A DNA stretch of 64,000 nt from Pseudonocardia cypriaca (GTDB lineage: Bacteria; Actinomycetota; Actinomycetes; Mycobacteriales; Pseudonocardiaceae), in the NCBI RefSeq assembly GCF_006717045.1, contig NZ_VFPH01000002.1, positions 434,001-498,000 on the forward strand. Direction: 5' to 3'. Positions 40,709 through 49,317 of the stretch are shown piece by piece. The notes beneath the pieces were generated by a model. It saw nothing but the letters and a program-made list of their open reading frames with translations. It searched no databases and was not told the DNA's origin. Positions within the stretch are counted from its first letter, which is position 1, and each line of letters begins with the position of its first letter. The position numbers were made by a program, and so were the translations under genes.

Positions 40709-42010
40709 ATGACACCCACCCCCGCGGCCGTGTTCCTCGACCACGAGGCACGCGCCCTGCTCACCCGGCTGGACCGGGTGCAGCCGTTCGTGGTGCACGA
40801 GACCATGGTCACGGCGGCCGCGCCGACCCCCGCTGCCCTGTCCGCCGTCGACCGGTTCCTGATCGACGGTCGCCAGGTGCTCCGGCAGCAGGTGACGGGA
40901 TACCGGGAGTGGCTCACCGGGCCGGGGGCCGAGGTCGCACCGAGCGAGCAGCAGAGGCGGTTCACCGTCATCCGGCTGGCGTTCAACGAGGTGCTGGCGC
41001 AGTTCGACCTGTTCACCGAGGCCGTCACCCAACGCAGCGAGCACCGCACCGGCGTCTGGCTGTCGGGGCTCGACATGCTCGCGGCCGACGGGCTGCGGCT
41101 GCCGGGAGGCTTCGTCGTGGCGCCACCGGTCATCTGCTACCTCGCGCGTGGTCCCGGCGCGGCCATTCGCCGGGCCCGGACCCGCCTGCCGGGCGGGGCG
41201 CCGAACCCGGTTGCGTTGATCCGGGTGCCGCGGGAACGCATGGTGGGCCACGGCATCGCCTCGTCGTTGCTGCACGAGGTGGGTCATCAAGGGTCGGCGT
41301 TGCTGTCGCTGGTGGAGTCGCTGCGCCCGGCGTTGTCAGCCGAGCAGGATCGTGCCGCACCGCAGGACCGGCCCGCGTGGGCGTGCTGGCAGCGGTGGAT
41401 CTCCGAGATCCTCGCGGACGTCTGGTCGGTGGCCAAGCTGGGGATCGGATCGACTCTCGGGCTCGTCGGGGTCGTCAGCCTGCCGCGGTGGTTCGTGTTC
41501 CGTCCCAGCGGCGACGACCCGCACCCGATCCCGTGGATCCGGGTCCGGCTGAGCTGCGCCATCGGCAACGCGCTCTACCCGGCCTCCCAGTGGGGGGAGC
41601 TCGCGACCTTGTGGGCCGCCCTGTACCCGCCGCAGGGGGCACCCGAGGCGATGCGCGGGCCACTCGCCCGGCTGGAGGCCCAGATCCCCGGGCTCGTAGA
41701 CGTCGTGTTGGAGCACCGGCCACCGTTGTTGTGCGGGGAGCGGCTCGGCGACGTGCTGTGCCTGCCGAACCGGCGACGAACCGCGCTGCTGGCGCGCCAT
41801 GCGTCATGGCGCGACTCCCCCGCCGAGCTCCTGCAGGCCCCACCGGCGCTGGCCTTCGCAGTCGTCGGCCAGGCCCGGTTCGCCGGGCTGATCACACCCG
41901 AGCGGGAGAGCGAAGTGCTCGGCGACCTGCTCACCGCCTGGGCGGTCCGCAGCAGTCTCGACACCTCGCTGCTGTGCGGCCGCAGTGCCGTCGCCCCCGC
42001 CACCGCCTGA
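40709..42010 (+). CDS. HExxH-containing putative metalloprotein
   Basis: This is a 433-residue protein of unknown family. The motif LLHEVGHQGSAL (H189, E190, H193) is a zincin metal site. The segment WISEILADVWSVAKLG about 40 residues later supplies a Glu (E233) and Asp in the pattern expected for the third ligand of gluzincin-type peptidases. No signal peptide or clear membrane helix is found; a moderately hydrophobic stretch follows the third ligand. ATG 40709 lies 11 bp after the previous stop with no obvious ribosome site, so translation may rely on coupling. It could process the two glycine-zipper proteins encoded just upstream, but this is inference from gene order. Confidence 0.8.
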   Translation: MTPTPAAVFLDHEARALLTRLDRVQPFVVHETMVTAAAPTPAALSAVDRFLIDGRQVLRQQVTGYREWLTGPGAEVAPSEQQRRFTVIRLAFNEVLAQFDLFTEAVTQRSEHRTGVWLSGLDMLAADGLRLPGGFVVAPPVICYLARGPGAAIRRARTRLPGGAPNPVALIRVPRERMVGHGIASSLLHEVGHQGSALLSLVESLRPALSAEQDRAAPQDRPAWACWQRWISEILADVWSVAKLGIGSTLGLVGVVSLPRWFVFRPSGDDPHPIPWIRVRLSCAIGNALYPASQWGELATLWAALYPPQGAPEAMRGPLARLEAQIPGLVDVVLEHRPPLLCGERLGDVLCLPNRRRTALLARHASWRDSPAELLQAPPALAFAVVGQARFAGLITPERESEVLGDLLTAWAVRSSLDTSLLCGRSAVAPATA

Positions 42011-42031
42011 GTCGACAAAGGAGACAGAGCC

Positions 42032-43912
42032 ATGTCCTTCACCATCAGCGGAATACCGAAGCAGCCCGTTCAGGCCGGCGCGATCGTCCGCCTCGAGGCA
42101 ACCCTCACCGGCCTCACGGGACCGGAGCTGGAGAGTGCGAACACGATCACCTGGAACGTCGTCGGACCGTTCTCCACGGACCGGGAGGCGGTCGAAGGCG
42201 GGTGGCAGTTCGACCTCGACACGGCAGGCCGCAGGTCAGGGGCCTACACCGTGTACGCCGTTCGGGCCCCGAAGGGGGGCGTCATCGAGGGCGGAGCCGG
42301 GGATGCGGTGCCGGCGGGGACCCCCGCCGGGGCGAGCAGCATGCCCGTCGCGGTCCGGACCAACACCCCTGAGTTCGAGCAGCGCATCGACGTGGCGGCC
42401 GATGGCACCCGGAGCAACGACTTCAACGTGACCGTGCTCGCGGCCGGCTCCGTCAGCCCGGAGGGCATCCTCCCGGTGAGCCTGCAGCGCACCCAGGTGG
42501 CCGGCACGCCCGATCAGGTGTTGTGGACCTTGATCCGCAACCGGACGAACGCCATCTCGTTCCGCCGCTACCGGGAGTTCATCGACGGTGTGATGTGCCG
42601 AGGCCTCGACGTGCGGCACCCGGCGGGCACCGGCAAGGCGCTCAACTTCAGCGGCACGCAGGCGTACGAGGTGCTGAAGCAGGCCACCGACACGTTCCTC
42701 ATGCAGGAGTGCGGGGTCGTGGACCCCGACGCAGGCGATGCGTGCGTCAGCCCGGTCGGTTTTCTCGACCCGGACCTGATGGAGGACGAGCTGACGGACG
42801 CGGCGACCGCGGGCGCATTCCTCGAACAGGAGGCCCGTCGCTACGGACGGCCGGGAACCCCGGTCACCGTTGACCAGCTCCGCGAGCTGCGGGAGGTCTA
42901 CTACGAGGACCTGGCGCAGGAGAACCACGTCACCCTGCCCTACCTCAAGATCATCAGCGATCGGTTGAGCGACATCCCGCTCAAGAGCCCGACCGACGTC
43001 AACGGGAACTGCTACGGAATCCTGCGTTCGAAGCTGACCGGCCCGCTGGCGATCGAGCTCTTCTGGTCCTACTGGCACGAGGAGGGAATGCTCGCGCAGA
43101 GCCTCAACGCCATCCTCGGCCGGTTCCAGAACCGGCGGCTCCGCGACAACGGACCCGATCCCCTCGCGCGATTCGACCTGGACCCGCTCCGCCCGCTGAA
43201 CAACCTGTTCTGGGGTTGGGCCGAGGACGAGTTCCACCGGTTGACGGTGCGCCGCCGGGCATTCGAGTACGACCACGAGTACGGGCTGACCCTTCTCGGC
43301 CGTGCCGTCAACGAGCGGCGCACCGTCGACACCAGGTCGAACTTCATCCAGTCGTTCCACACGCTGCTCAACCTCTGCTACGGGTTCTTCAAGGAGGACG
43401 ACGACACCACCGTCATCGCTGACGGGTTCCCCCTGCTGAACGCGCTGCGCGAGACGCACCTGATCCTCGCCGAGGGCGCGCACAACCAGTTCGGAGACCT
43501 ACCCTCCACAGCCCGATCCGAGATGCTGATCATGCAGTGGCTGCTGGCGCGACCCGAGATGAGGGAGTTCCTCGGCGGGCGGGTGATGGTTCCCTACGAA
43601 GAGCCGTGGATGGACCGCGTCGACACGATGAAGCAGATCCAGGGCTGGACCGACGTGAGCGTCACGCACTTCCGGGACATGGGCGTGTTCGGCGAACAGC
43701 TGGTGCTGTCGATGCGCTACGGCAACTGGAGCGTCGTCAACGACCCGCAGCAGGCGGCGAACTGGGCGCGCTACTGGCGGCCGGAGATCCAGCGCTACAC
43801 CCACGCCTACCGCGCCGCTACCGGGGTGGACCTCAACCAGGAGGTCGACGCGACCTCGCCGGCCCACCTGCTCCGGCGCAGGCTCAGATCCCGCCGGCCG
43901 GCGCGGCGCTGA
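42032..43912 (+). CDS. Large operon protein of unknown family, Ig-like N-terminus
   Basis: This is a 626-residue protein with AAAGGAGA before ATG 42032. Residues about 1-130 look like a beta-sandwich (PVQAGAIVRLEATLTG, NTITWNVVGPF, GAYTVYAVRAP). The remainder is mainly alpha-helical and Trp/Tyr-rich, with LFWSYWHEEGMLAQSLNAIL, NNLFWGWAEDEFHRLTVRRR and a long charged C-terminus ending RRRLRSRRPARR. I recognise no catalytic motif, signal peptide or transmembrane helix. The HEEG and HNQF segments could bind metal but do not form a known site. It is the longest gene of the operon and may be its central structural or enzymatic component. Confidence 0.82.
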   Translation: MSFTISGIPKQPVQAGAIVRLEATLTGLTGPELESANTITWNVVGPFSTDREAVEGGWQFDLDTAGRRSGAYTVYAVRAPKGGVIEGGAGDAVPAGTPAGASSMPVAVRTNTPEFEQRIDVAADGTRSNDFNVTVLAAGSVSPEGILPVSLQRTQVAGTPDQVLWTLIRNRTNAISFRRYREFIDGVMCRGLDVRHPAGTGKALNFSGTQAYEVLKQATDTFLMQECGVVDPDAGDACVSPVGFLDPDLMEDELTDAATAGAFLEQEARRYGRPGTPVTVDQLRELREVYYEDLAQENHVTLPYLKIISDRLSDIPLKSPTDVNGNCYGILRSKLTGPLAIELFWSYWHEEGMLAQSLNAILGRFQNRRLRDNGPDPLARFDLDPLRPLNNLFWGWAEDEFHRLTVRRRAFEYDHEYGLTLLGRAVNERRTVDTRSNFIQSFHTLLNLCYGFFKEDDDTTVIADGFPLLNALRETHLILAEGAHNQFGDLPSTARSEMLIMQWLLARPEMREFLGGRVMVPYEEPWMDRVDTMKQIQGWTDVSVTHFRDMGVFGEQLVLSMRYGNWSVVNDPQQAANWARYWRPEIQRYTHAYRAATGVDLNQEVDATSPAHLLRRRLRSRRPARR

Positions 43913-43928
43913 ACGGCCATGTGCAGCG

Positions 43929-45002
43929 ATGGCGGACTTCACCTCGTCGCTGTATCTCGGGATGCGCCACGCCAGCGCGGAGCTGCCGCCCTGGTCCGCG
44001 CTCACCACCGGGCGGCCGAGCGCGCTCGGGCGCCCGATCGTGGCCGAAGCGGTCGCCACCCTGCTGGCGGGCCTGCAGGGAGCGGACCGAGCGATGCTCG
44101 TGCGCTCGACCCTGCACGCGTTCTCGGACTGCCTCGACGTGCTCGCCGGTACCGGATCGGCGCTGGTGGTCGATGCGGCGCTGTATCCGGTAGCGCGGTG
44201 GGCCGTGCAACGGGCGGCGGGCCTCGGTGTCCCGGTGGCGTCGGTCGCCCACCACGATCTCGGCGGCCTGAGGCGCGTGCTCGATGGCCTTCGGCGGCGC
44301 GGGCTTCGCCCCGTGGTGGTGGCCGACGGCATATGCGGCGGGTGTGCGCGGCCGTATCCGCTCGAGGAGGCAGCGCGACGGACCCGGGCGCACGGCGGAG
44401 TCCTGGTCATCGACGACACCCAGGCACTCGGCCTCTTCGGGGGGTCGGGCGGTGGTCCGTTCGGCCACGGAGGCGGCGGGTCCGTTCGACGGGCCGGCAT
44501 CACGTTCCACGACATCGTCGCCGTCGCGTCGCTGGCCAAGGCCTTCGGCGCTCCTGTGGCCTCCGTCGCCGGCCCGGCCGAGATCATTCGACGGGTCGAA
44601 CGCCTCGGCGGCTCCAACCAACACTCCAGCCCACCGTCGATCGTCGACGTAGCTGCGGCAGCACGAGCGCTGGAGCGCAATGCCGCCGACGGTGATCGGC
44701 TCCGGTGCCGGCTCGCGATCCGGGTGCGACTCCTGCGTCGGCGTTGCGCCGAGCAGGGCCTGCACCTCGCCGGAGGCCTGTTCCCGGTGCAGGCCACCCC
44801 CGAGGTGGGCGTGGAGACCGGACTGAGGTTGCTGGACCGGCTGGCCAGCCACGATCTACGGGCGGTCCTGCGCCGGGACTGTGCAGGCGGCAGCGCTGTC
44901 GCCCTCGCCCTGACGGCGACACATCGCTGCGCGGATGTGGCGGCCGCAGCCGACATCCTCGCCGCCGCGTGGTTCGCGGATCGACCCAGAGGTGCGAAAT
45001 GA
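43929..45002 (+). CDS. Divergent PLP-dependent transferase, AONS/KBL fold
   Basis: This 357-residue protein has the fold of the alpha-oxoamine synthase family. DFTSSLYLGMRH matches the N-terminal 'DFxSNxYLGL', VLVIDDTQALGLFG matches the PLP-binding 'DDAHGxG', and VASLAKAFG contains the Schiff-base Lys. VALALTATHRCADV matches the C-terminal motif. However, the His after the Asp is Gln, and the PLP-stacking His segment near the middle (DxxNHAS) is absent, reading DAALYPVARWA. Normal acyl-CoA condensation is therefore doubtful. The stop overlaps the start of the amidohydrolase (ATGA). Biotin or threonine genes are not nearby, so it probably acts on a molecule specific to this operon. Confidence 0.85.
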   Translation: MADFTSSLYLGMRHASAELPPWSALTTGRPSALGRPIVAEAVATLLAGLQGADRAMLVRSTLHAFSDCLDVLAGTGSALVVDAALYPVARWAVQRAAGLGVPVASVAHHDLGGLRRVLDGLRRRGLRPVVVADGICGGCARPYPLEEAARRTRAHGGVLVIDDTQALGLFGGSGGGPFGHGGGGSVRRAGITFHDIVAVASLAKAFGAPVASVAGPAEIIRRVERLGGSNQHSSPPSIVDVAAAARALERNAADGDRLRCRLAIRVRLLRRRCAEQGLHLAGGLFPVQATPEVGVETGLRLLDRLASHDLRAVLRRDCAGGSAVALALTATHRCADVAAAADILAAAWFADRPRGAK

Positions 45003-45817
45003 CCATCGTGGACTGCCACTGCCACGCCGGCACCGGCGATGGCCTCACCGGCCCCTGGGACACCAGCGCGCCGCTCCGCTCCTACCTTCGTCGAGCCGAT
45101 GTCGCCGGCATCGACCGCACCGTCCTGTTCGCTCCGTTCCACTCGGACTACGCGGTGGCCAATCGGGAGGTCGCCCGGATCGTGGCGACCGACCCGCGGT
45201 TCCTGGGCTTCGCGTTCGTCCATCCCGAACGGGACCGCGGCCGGGTGGCCGCGATGGTCGGCGAAGCCGTGTCCGTACACGGCTTCTGCGGGATCAAGGC
45301 CCATCGCCACGACGGCCGGCTGACCCGTGAGGTGTGCGAGGTCGCCCTCCGGTACCGGCTCCCGCTGCTCTACGACGTGATGGGCGACATCGCACCGCTC
45401 GAGCTGTACGCCACCGAGTACCCGGGGGTGGCGTTCGTCGTCCCGCACCTGGGCAGCTTCGCCGACGACTGGCGCGCCCAGCGCGCGTTCCTCGACCTGC
45501 TCGCCCGGCATCCCAACGTGCACACCGACACCTCGGGGGTTCGACGGTTCGACCTGCTCGTCGAGGCGGTGCGCCGGGGTGGCGCCCGCAAGGTGCTGTT
45601 CGGCTCGGACGGGCCGTGGCTGCACCCGGGCGTCGAGCTCGCCAAGGTCCACGCGCTCGGGCTTCCTGATCACCAGGAACAGCTCGTCCTCGGCGGGAAC
45701 CTGCTGCGCCTGGTCTCCCGGGTTCGCCGGTCAGGCCCCCGGCGTCCGGTACCGGACGACGGCACCGGGGAGCTACCCGCCGCCACCGACCCCTGGACAA
45801 CACAAGCTCCGGCGTGA
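44999..45817 (+). CDS. Amidohydrolase-2 family protein
   Basis: This is a 272-residue TIM-barrel metal hydrolase. It starts MTIVDCHCHAGTGDG with the HxH ligands. It then has FHSDYAVANREVARIV, the Lys-containing GFCGIKAHRHDGR, the His in AFVVPHLGSFADDW, and the catalytic Asp in KVLFGSDGPWLHPGVE. All ligand positions of the family are present, so it should be active, unlike the reduced motif in the homologue at 20493. It is translationally coupled to the PLP enzyme, a sign that they act in one pathway. The last 30 residues form a Pro-rich tail. Context suggests hydrolysis or decarboxylation of the PLP enzyme's product. Confidence 0.88.
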   Translation: MTIVDCHCHAGTGDGLTGPWDTSAPLRSYLRRADVAGIDRTVLFAPFHSDYAVANREVARIVATDPRFLGFAFVHPERDRGRVAAMVGEAVSVHGFCGIKAHRHDGRLTREVCEVALRYRLPLLYDVMGDIAPLELYATEYPGVAFVVPHLGSFADDWRAQRAFLDLLARHPNVHTDTSGVRRFDLLVEAVRRGGARKVLFGSDGPWLHPGVELAKVHALGLPDHQEQLVLGGNLLRLVSRVRRSGPRRPVPDDGTGELPAATDPWTTQAPA

Positions 45818-45847
45818 ACCGCCGTCGACCCGAAGGAGAACGCGATC

Positions 45848-47227
45848 ATGCGAAGCACCGTCGACACAGAGACAGCCAACACAGAGACGGTCGACACCGA
45901 GTTCGAGCAGTTCCTCGGCGATCTGTGGGGCCGGTTCACCGACACCGGCTCCGCGGATGCCACGATCGTGGACCGCACCTCGCTGACGCCCAAGAACCTG
46001 CGGAAGGGCACGCGGAAGAAGGTCTACGCCCTCGTCCTCCACCAGATGGCGTTCAACCGGGGCAACGACCGGGGCAGGTACGACACCGTCCCCGCGCATT
46101 TCGCCATCCTCCAGGACGGGACGATCCTGCAGTTGCACCCGGAAGCTGCACTCCTCTGGACCTCCAACGGCTTCAACGCCGGCAGCGTCGGGGTGGAGTT
46201 CGCGGGGAACTTCCCCAACACGAAGGGCCGGTGCTGGAACTCGAAGGAACACGGCTGCCACCAGGTGACGCCCGAGCAGATCGCCGCCGGCCGCCGCCTC
46301 GTGCGGTACCTGATCAAGAAGATCGGCCTGACCCACATCCTCACCCACCGGCAAGCCCACCACGACCGGGAGAACGACCCGGGGCCCGACATCTGGGCCG
46401 GGGTCGGCCAGTGGGCGGTGGACCAACTCGGACTGAACGACGGCGGCCCCGGATTCAAGATCGACAGCGGCAACCCGATCCCGGACGAATGGCGGACGTG
46501 GAAGGTCACCGCGAAGAGCAAGGAATCGGAGGTCACCTACGCGCCGGGGCGCGGCTCCTACGCCCCGTCCGGCACCGAGGACGCGACGGTGCGCGCGGCG
46601 ATCCGGGGCGGCGTGACGAGCGAGAACGCGCTGACCGACCTGGTGTTCTTCCGGCGCTACCCCGGCCGGGCCGGCCGGCCCATCTCGCGGGGCGAGCCGG
46701 GCTACGCACAGCTCAGCCAGGAATGGCTCCGCATCCGCGACACGTTGGTGCGACCCATTCTGCGCGGCGCACCGTCGGCCCCCTCCCCTGGACCGATCCC
46801 CGCACCGGCTCCGGGTGTCGGTGTCACACCGGGGACGCCGGACGTGGTCACGGTGCGCGGGATCACCGTCGCGAGGAAGATCGCGTCGCAGGTCCAAGCG
46901 CTGCTCGCCGCGGCCGAGGCGGACGGTGTCCGGCTCGGCGGCAGCGGCTTCCGCTCCCCCACCCGCCAGATCGAGCTGCGGAAGCAGAACTGCGGCACCA
47001 GCCAGTACGACATCTACGAGAAGAGCGCGTCGCTGTGCGACCCGCCCACCGCACGCCCCGGTACCTCGATGCACGAGCAGGGTCTCGCACTCGACCTCCA
47101 GCACAACGGCGCAAAGATCAACTCTCACCAGAACCCGGGGTACCAATGGCTGGCGGCCAACGCGGCGCGCTACGGGATGTTCAATCTGCCCAGCGAGCCG
47201 TGGCACTGGTCGGTGAACGGGAAGTAG
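45848..47227 (+). CDS. Bifunctional amidase_2 / M15 DD-carboxypeptidase wall hydrolase
   Basis: This 459-residue protein joins two peptidoglycan hydrolases. Residues about 55-200 are an N-acetylmuramoyl-L-alanine amidase (Amidase_2/PGRP): LVLHQMAFNRGN, SVGVEFAGNF, and THRQAHHDRENDPGPDIW with the His and Asp ligands. After a Pro-rich linker (about 310-335), residues 340-459 are a VanY/M15 carboxypeptidase with GGSGFRSPTRQIELRKQ, SMHEQGLALDLQH (SxHxxGxAxD) and EPWHWSVNG. Both active sites look intact. There is no signal peptide; instead the N-terminus holds TVDTEFEQFLGDLWGRF, sharing EFEQFLG with the glycine-zipper paralogues. AAGGAGA precedes ATG 45848. The 3' end overlaps the convergent activator gene by 47 bp. 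Confidence 0.92.
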   Translation: MRSTVDTETANTETVDTEFEQFLGDLWGRFTDTGSADATIVDRTSLTPKNLRKGTRKKVYALVLHQMAFNRGNDRGRYDTVPAHFAILQDGTILQLHPEAALLWTSNGFNAGSVGVEFAGNFPNTKGRCWNSKEHGCHQVTPEQIAAGRRLVRYLIKKIGLTHILTHRQAHHDRENDPGPDIWAGVGQWAVDQLGLNDGGPGFKIDSGNPIPDEWRTWKVTAKSKESEVTYAPGRGSYAPSGTEDATVRAAIRGGVTSENALTDLVFFRRYPGRAGRPISRGEPGYAQLSQEWLRIRDTLVRPILRGAPSAPSPGPIPAPAPGVGVTPGTPDVVTVRGITVARKIASQVQALLAAAEADGVRLGGSGFRSPTRQIELRKQNCGTSQYDIYEKSASLCDPPTARPGTSMHEQGLALDLQHNGAKINSHQNPGYQWLAANAARYGMFNLPSEPWHWSVNGK

Positions 47228-48644
47228 ACCTCTCTGCCCACCCCATCGCGGAGGTGTCGTCCCGCGCGAGCGCACGGCGCTGCTCCAGCATTCGTCGGGT
47301 CACACCGAGCTGCCGCGCGGCGACCATCAGGTCACCGCCCGCCGACTCGACGGCCAGCCGCACCGCCGCCTCGCCAGCAGCGTTGCGGATGTCGCGGTAG
47401 CCACAGCCGTCCCGCAACGCGGCCGCCACCACCTGGTCCACCAGCGGCGCCCCGACCGCGCTCTCGACTGCGCTCTCTACTGGGGCTAGACCCGCGGCCG
47501 GCCGTTCCTCGTCCGGTACGTCGCCCGGCGTCACCGGCCCGGCGCCGACATGCCGCACGGCAATTCGTAGCGCGAGCTGCCGCAGGTCGCGCACGTTACC
47601 CGGGTAGTCGCGGCGCTCGATGAACTCGGCGACCGCGGGGTGCAGCTCCAGATCCGAACCAACGGCCTCGGCCAGGAAATGCGTGAACAGCGGCAACACA
47701 TCACCGGGCCGCTCGCGCAGCGGTGGGAGCCGGACGACGTTCGCCGCGAGCCGATGGAAAAGATCGAGGCGGAACCGCCCGGCCGACAGCTCCGCGGCCA
47801 GATCGCGGTTCGTCGCACACACCAACCGGAACCGGGTGGTCCGCCATCGGTCCGAGCCCACCCGCTTGTACGTGCCTTCCTGGACCACACGCAGCAGCTC
47901 GGCCTGCATCACCAAGGGCAGCTCGCCGACCTCGTCGAGGAACAACGTTCCCCGATCGGCGGCAGCGAACGCCCCTTCGCGCGCGCTCATCGCGCCGGTG
48001 AATGCGCCCCGCTCGTGACCGAAGAGCTCGCTGCCCGACAGCGTCGGGACGATGGTCGTGCAGTCCACGACGATCAGATCGCCCTTGTCACGGCGTGGGT
48101 CGAGGTGGTGGAACAGTCGGGCCGCGAGCTCCTTGCCGGTGCCGCTCTCGCCGACGAGCAAGAGCGACGACGTCGCGAAGTAGGCGATCTCGACGGCCCG
48201 CCGTAGCGCGGCCAGCCATGCGCTGCTCCGGCCGACGAGCTGTTGACGCACGAACGGCGCGGCGACGGTCTCGTCGATCTGGCTCCACCGCTCCAGGCGG
48301 GACCGCACCGCAGCACCCGGCTGGTCCTCGGGCCGCCACGACATGATGTCCGAGGCTCCGTGGGACAGCAGTTCCCAGGTCAGTCCGTGGGACGGCGGGC
48401 ACGGCCCGACGACGACGAGGACCCGACAAGCGTTCCGGGCGAGTTGAGCCACCGTCTTCGGCGAGTTCTCGTCGGGCACCGCGCACACGAAGAGGGTGGG
48501 CGCCTCGGGGGGCGCGCCGCCGGAGATGTCGGCGACGATGACACCACGCCGGGACAGGTCCTGCGCAACACACCCGGCCAGAAGGGCGTCGCCCGGACCG
48601 CCGGCGTGCACGGCGCACGTCAGCTCTGCGTCGCCCACAGGCAC
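47181..48644 (-). CDS. Sigma-54-dependent enhancer-binding activator (AAA+)
   Basis: This 487-residue activator is of the NtrC/PspF class. Residues 1-125 form a divergent receiver-like or sensory domain (LFVCAVPDENSPKTVAQLAR, VLVVVGPCPPS). Residues 135-370 are the AAA+ domain: GESGTGKE (165-172), the sigma-54-contacting GAFTGA loop (213-218), GTLFLDEVGEL (232-242) and FRLDLFHRL. The C-terminus has a Fis-like HTH, GGDLMVAARQLGVTRRMLEQ. An intact GAFTGA means it should work with sigma-54. The phospho-acceptor Asp of a true receiver is not clear, so activation may depend on a ligand. The GTG start has GGGGGG upstream; its 3' end overlaps the amidase gene. Confidence 0.93.
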   Translation of the reverse strand: MPVGDAELTCAVHAGGPGDALLAGCVAQDLSRRGVIVADISGGAPPEAPTLFVCAVPDENSPKTVAQLARNACRVLVVVGPCPPSHGLTWELLSHGASDIMSWRPEDQPGAAVRSRLERWSQIDETVAAPFVRQQLVGRSSAWLAALRRAVEIAYFATSSLLLVGESGTGKELAARLFHHLDPRRDKGDLIVVDCTTIVPTLSGSELFGHERGAFTGAMSAREGAFAAADRGTLFLDEVGELPLVMQAELLRVVQEGTYKRVGSDRWRTTRFRLVCATNRDLAAELSAGRFRLDLFHRLAANVVRLPPLRERPGDVLPLFTHFLAEAVGSDLELHPAVAEFIERRDYPGNVRDLRQLALRIAVRHVGAGPVTPGDVPDEERPAAGLAPVESAVESAVGAPLVDQVVAAALRDGCGYRDIRNAAGEAAVRLAVESAGGDLMVAARQLGVTRRMLEQRRALARDDTSAMGWAERSTSRSPTSATARWAD

Positions 48645-48942
48645 GCCCCCCTATGACAGTTCCAGGGGAGCGACGGCCAGCGTAGTGGTCGCCTGAAACG
48701 CACGGGTCGTACGAACGGCCCCTCTTGCGTTCGCCGCCGCGGGGGCGTAGACCGGTGCACGACGCGGGAGGCCGTGCAGTCGGTGCGCGTCGGCAAGGAT
48801 TTCCAGATGCGCGCGACCAGCCGCGTCGCCACGGAGAGGGCCCGGACCGGCCCCCGTGCCCGACGCAGGCAGGAACGGGGCGCCTCGTCCCGAGGCCGGC
48901 GCATCCCTCCGGCTCGTTCCTCCCTCACATTGGACCGTTCTC
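48645..48942. other. Divergent promoter region between activator and 48943 gene
   Basis: About 300 bp. I searched both strands for GG-N10-GC with -24/-12 flanks and found none convincing. The best site, GG near 48718 and GC near 48727, has 8-bp spacing. Enhancer sites for the activator may lie here but cannot be recognised without its consensus. Confidence 0.4.
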
Positions 48943-49317
48943 ATGTCCGAACTACCCCAACCGGTGGCCGCCGCTCTCGGCGAGATCGAGGCCGACCTCG
49001 CCACAGTCACCCCCGCCGCCGACGCCGCGCGCCTCGTCCTCGGGCACCAGGTAGCCACCTATCTGCAAGGACGGCTCGACGACGACCCGATCGCCCTCGC
49101 CCTCCTGTCCCGACCGGCGATCTTCGCGTGGTGCCTGGAGCGCGCGGTCCAGGAGACCGAGGCCCCGCCACCGGAGCTGAGCTCGAGGTCGGTGCGCAAA
49201 GCCGAACCCCTGCTCGGCGGCAGCGGAGCCGCCGTGCCGGCCGAGGAAGCCACGACGCCGAGCACATCGACCACCCAGGACCCGCCGAGCAAGTCGCGCG
49301 ACGGGGGCAAGAAATGA
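48943..49317 (+). CDS. Small protein of unknown function
   Basis: This is a 124-residue acidic protein. The first 80 residues are helical (AAALGEIEADLATVTPAADA, LGHQVATYLQGRLDDDPI); the last 40 are a Ser/Thr/Pro-rich disordered tail ending SRDGGKK. No domain or signal is recognised. ATG 48943 is the first plausible start, with no strong ribosome site (TGGACC). The stop overlaps the start of the next gene by four bases (ATGA), so the two are translated together. The position beside the sigma-54 activator suggests membership in the same locus. Confidence 0.65.
   Translation: MSELPQPVAAALGEIEADLATVTPAADAARLVLGHQVATYLQGRLDDDPIALALLSRPAIFAWCLERAVQETEAPPPELSSRSVRKAEPLLGGSGAAVPAEEATTPSTSTTQDPPSKSRDGGKK

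Noticed and set aside
48700..48740. GG...TTGC sequence resembling a sigma-54 promoter near the 48943 gene
   Set aside because: GG and GC are 8 bp apart instead of 10, which sigma-54 does not tolerate well.
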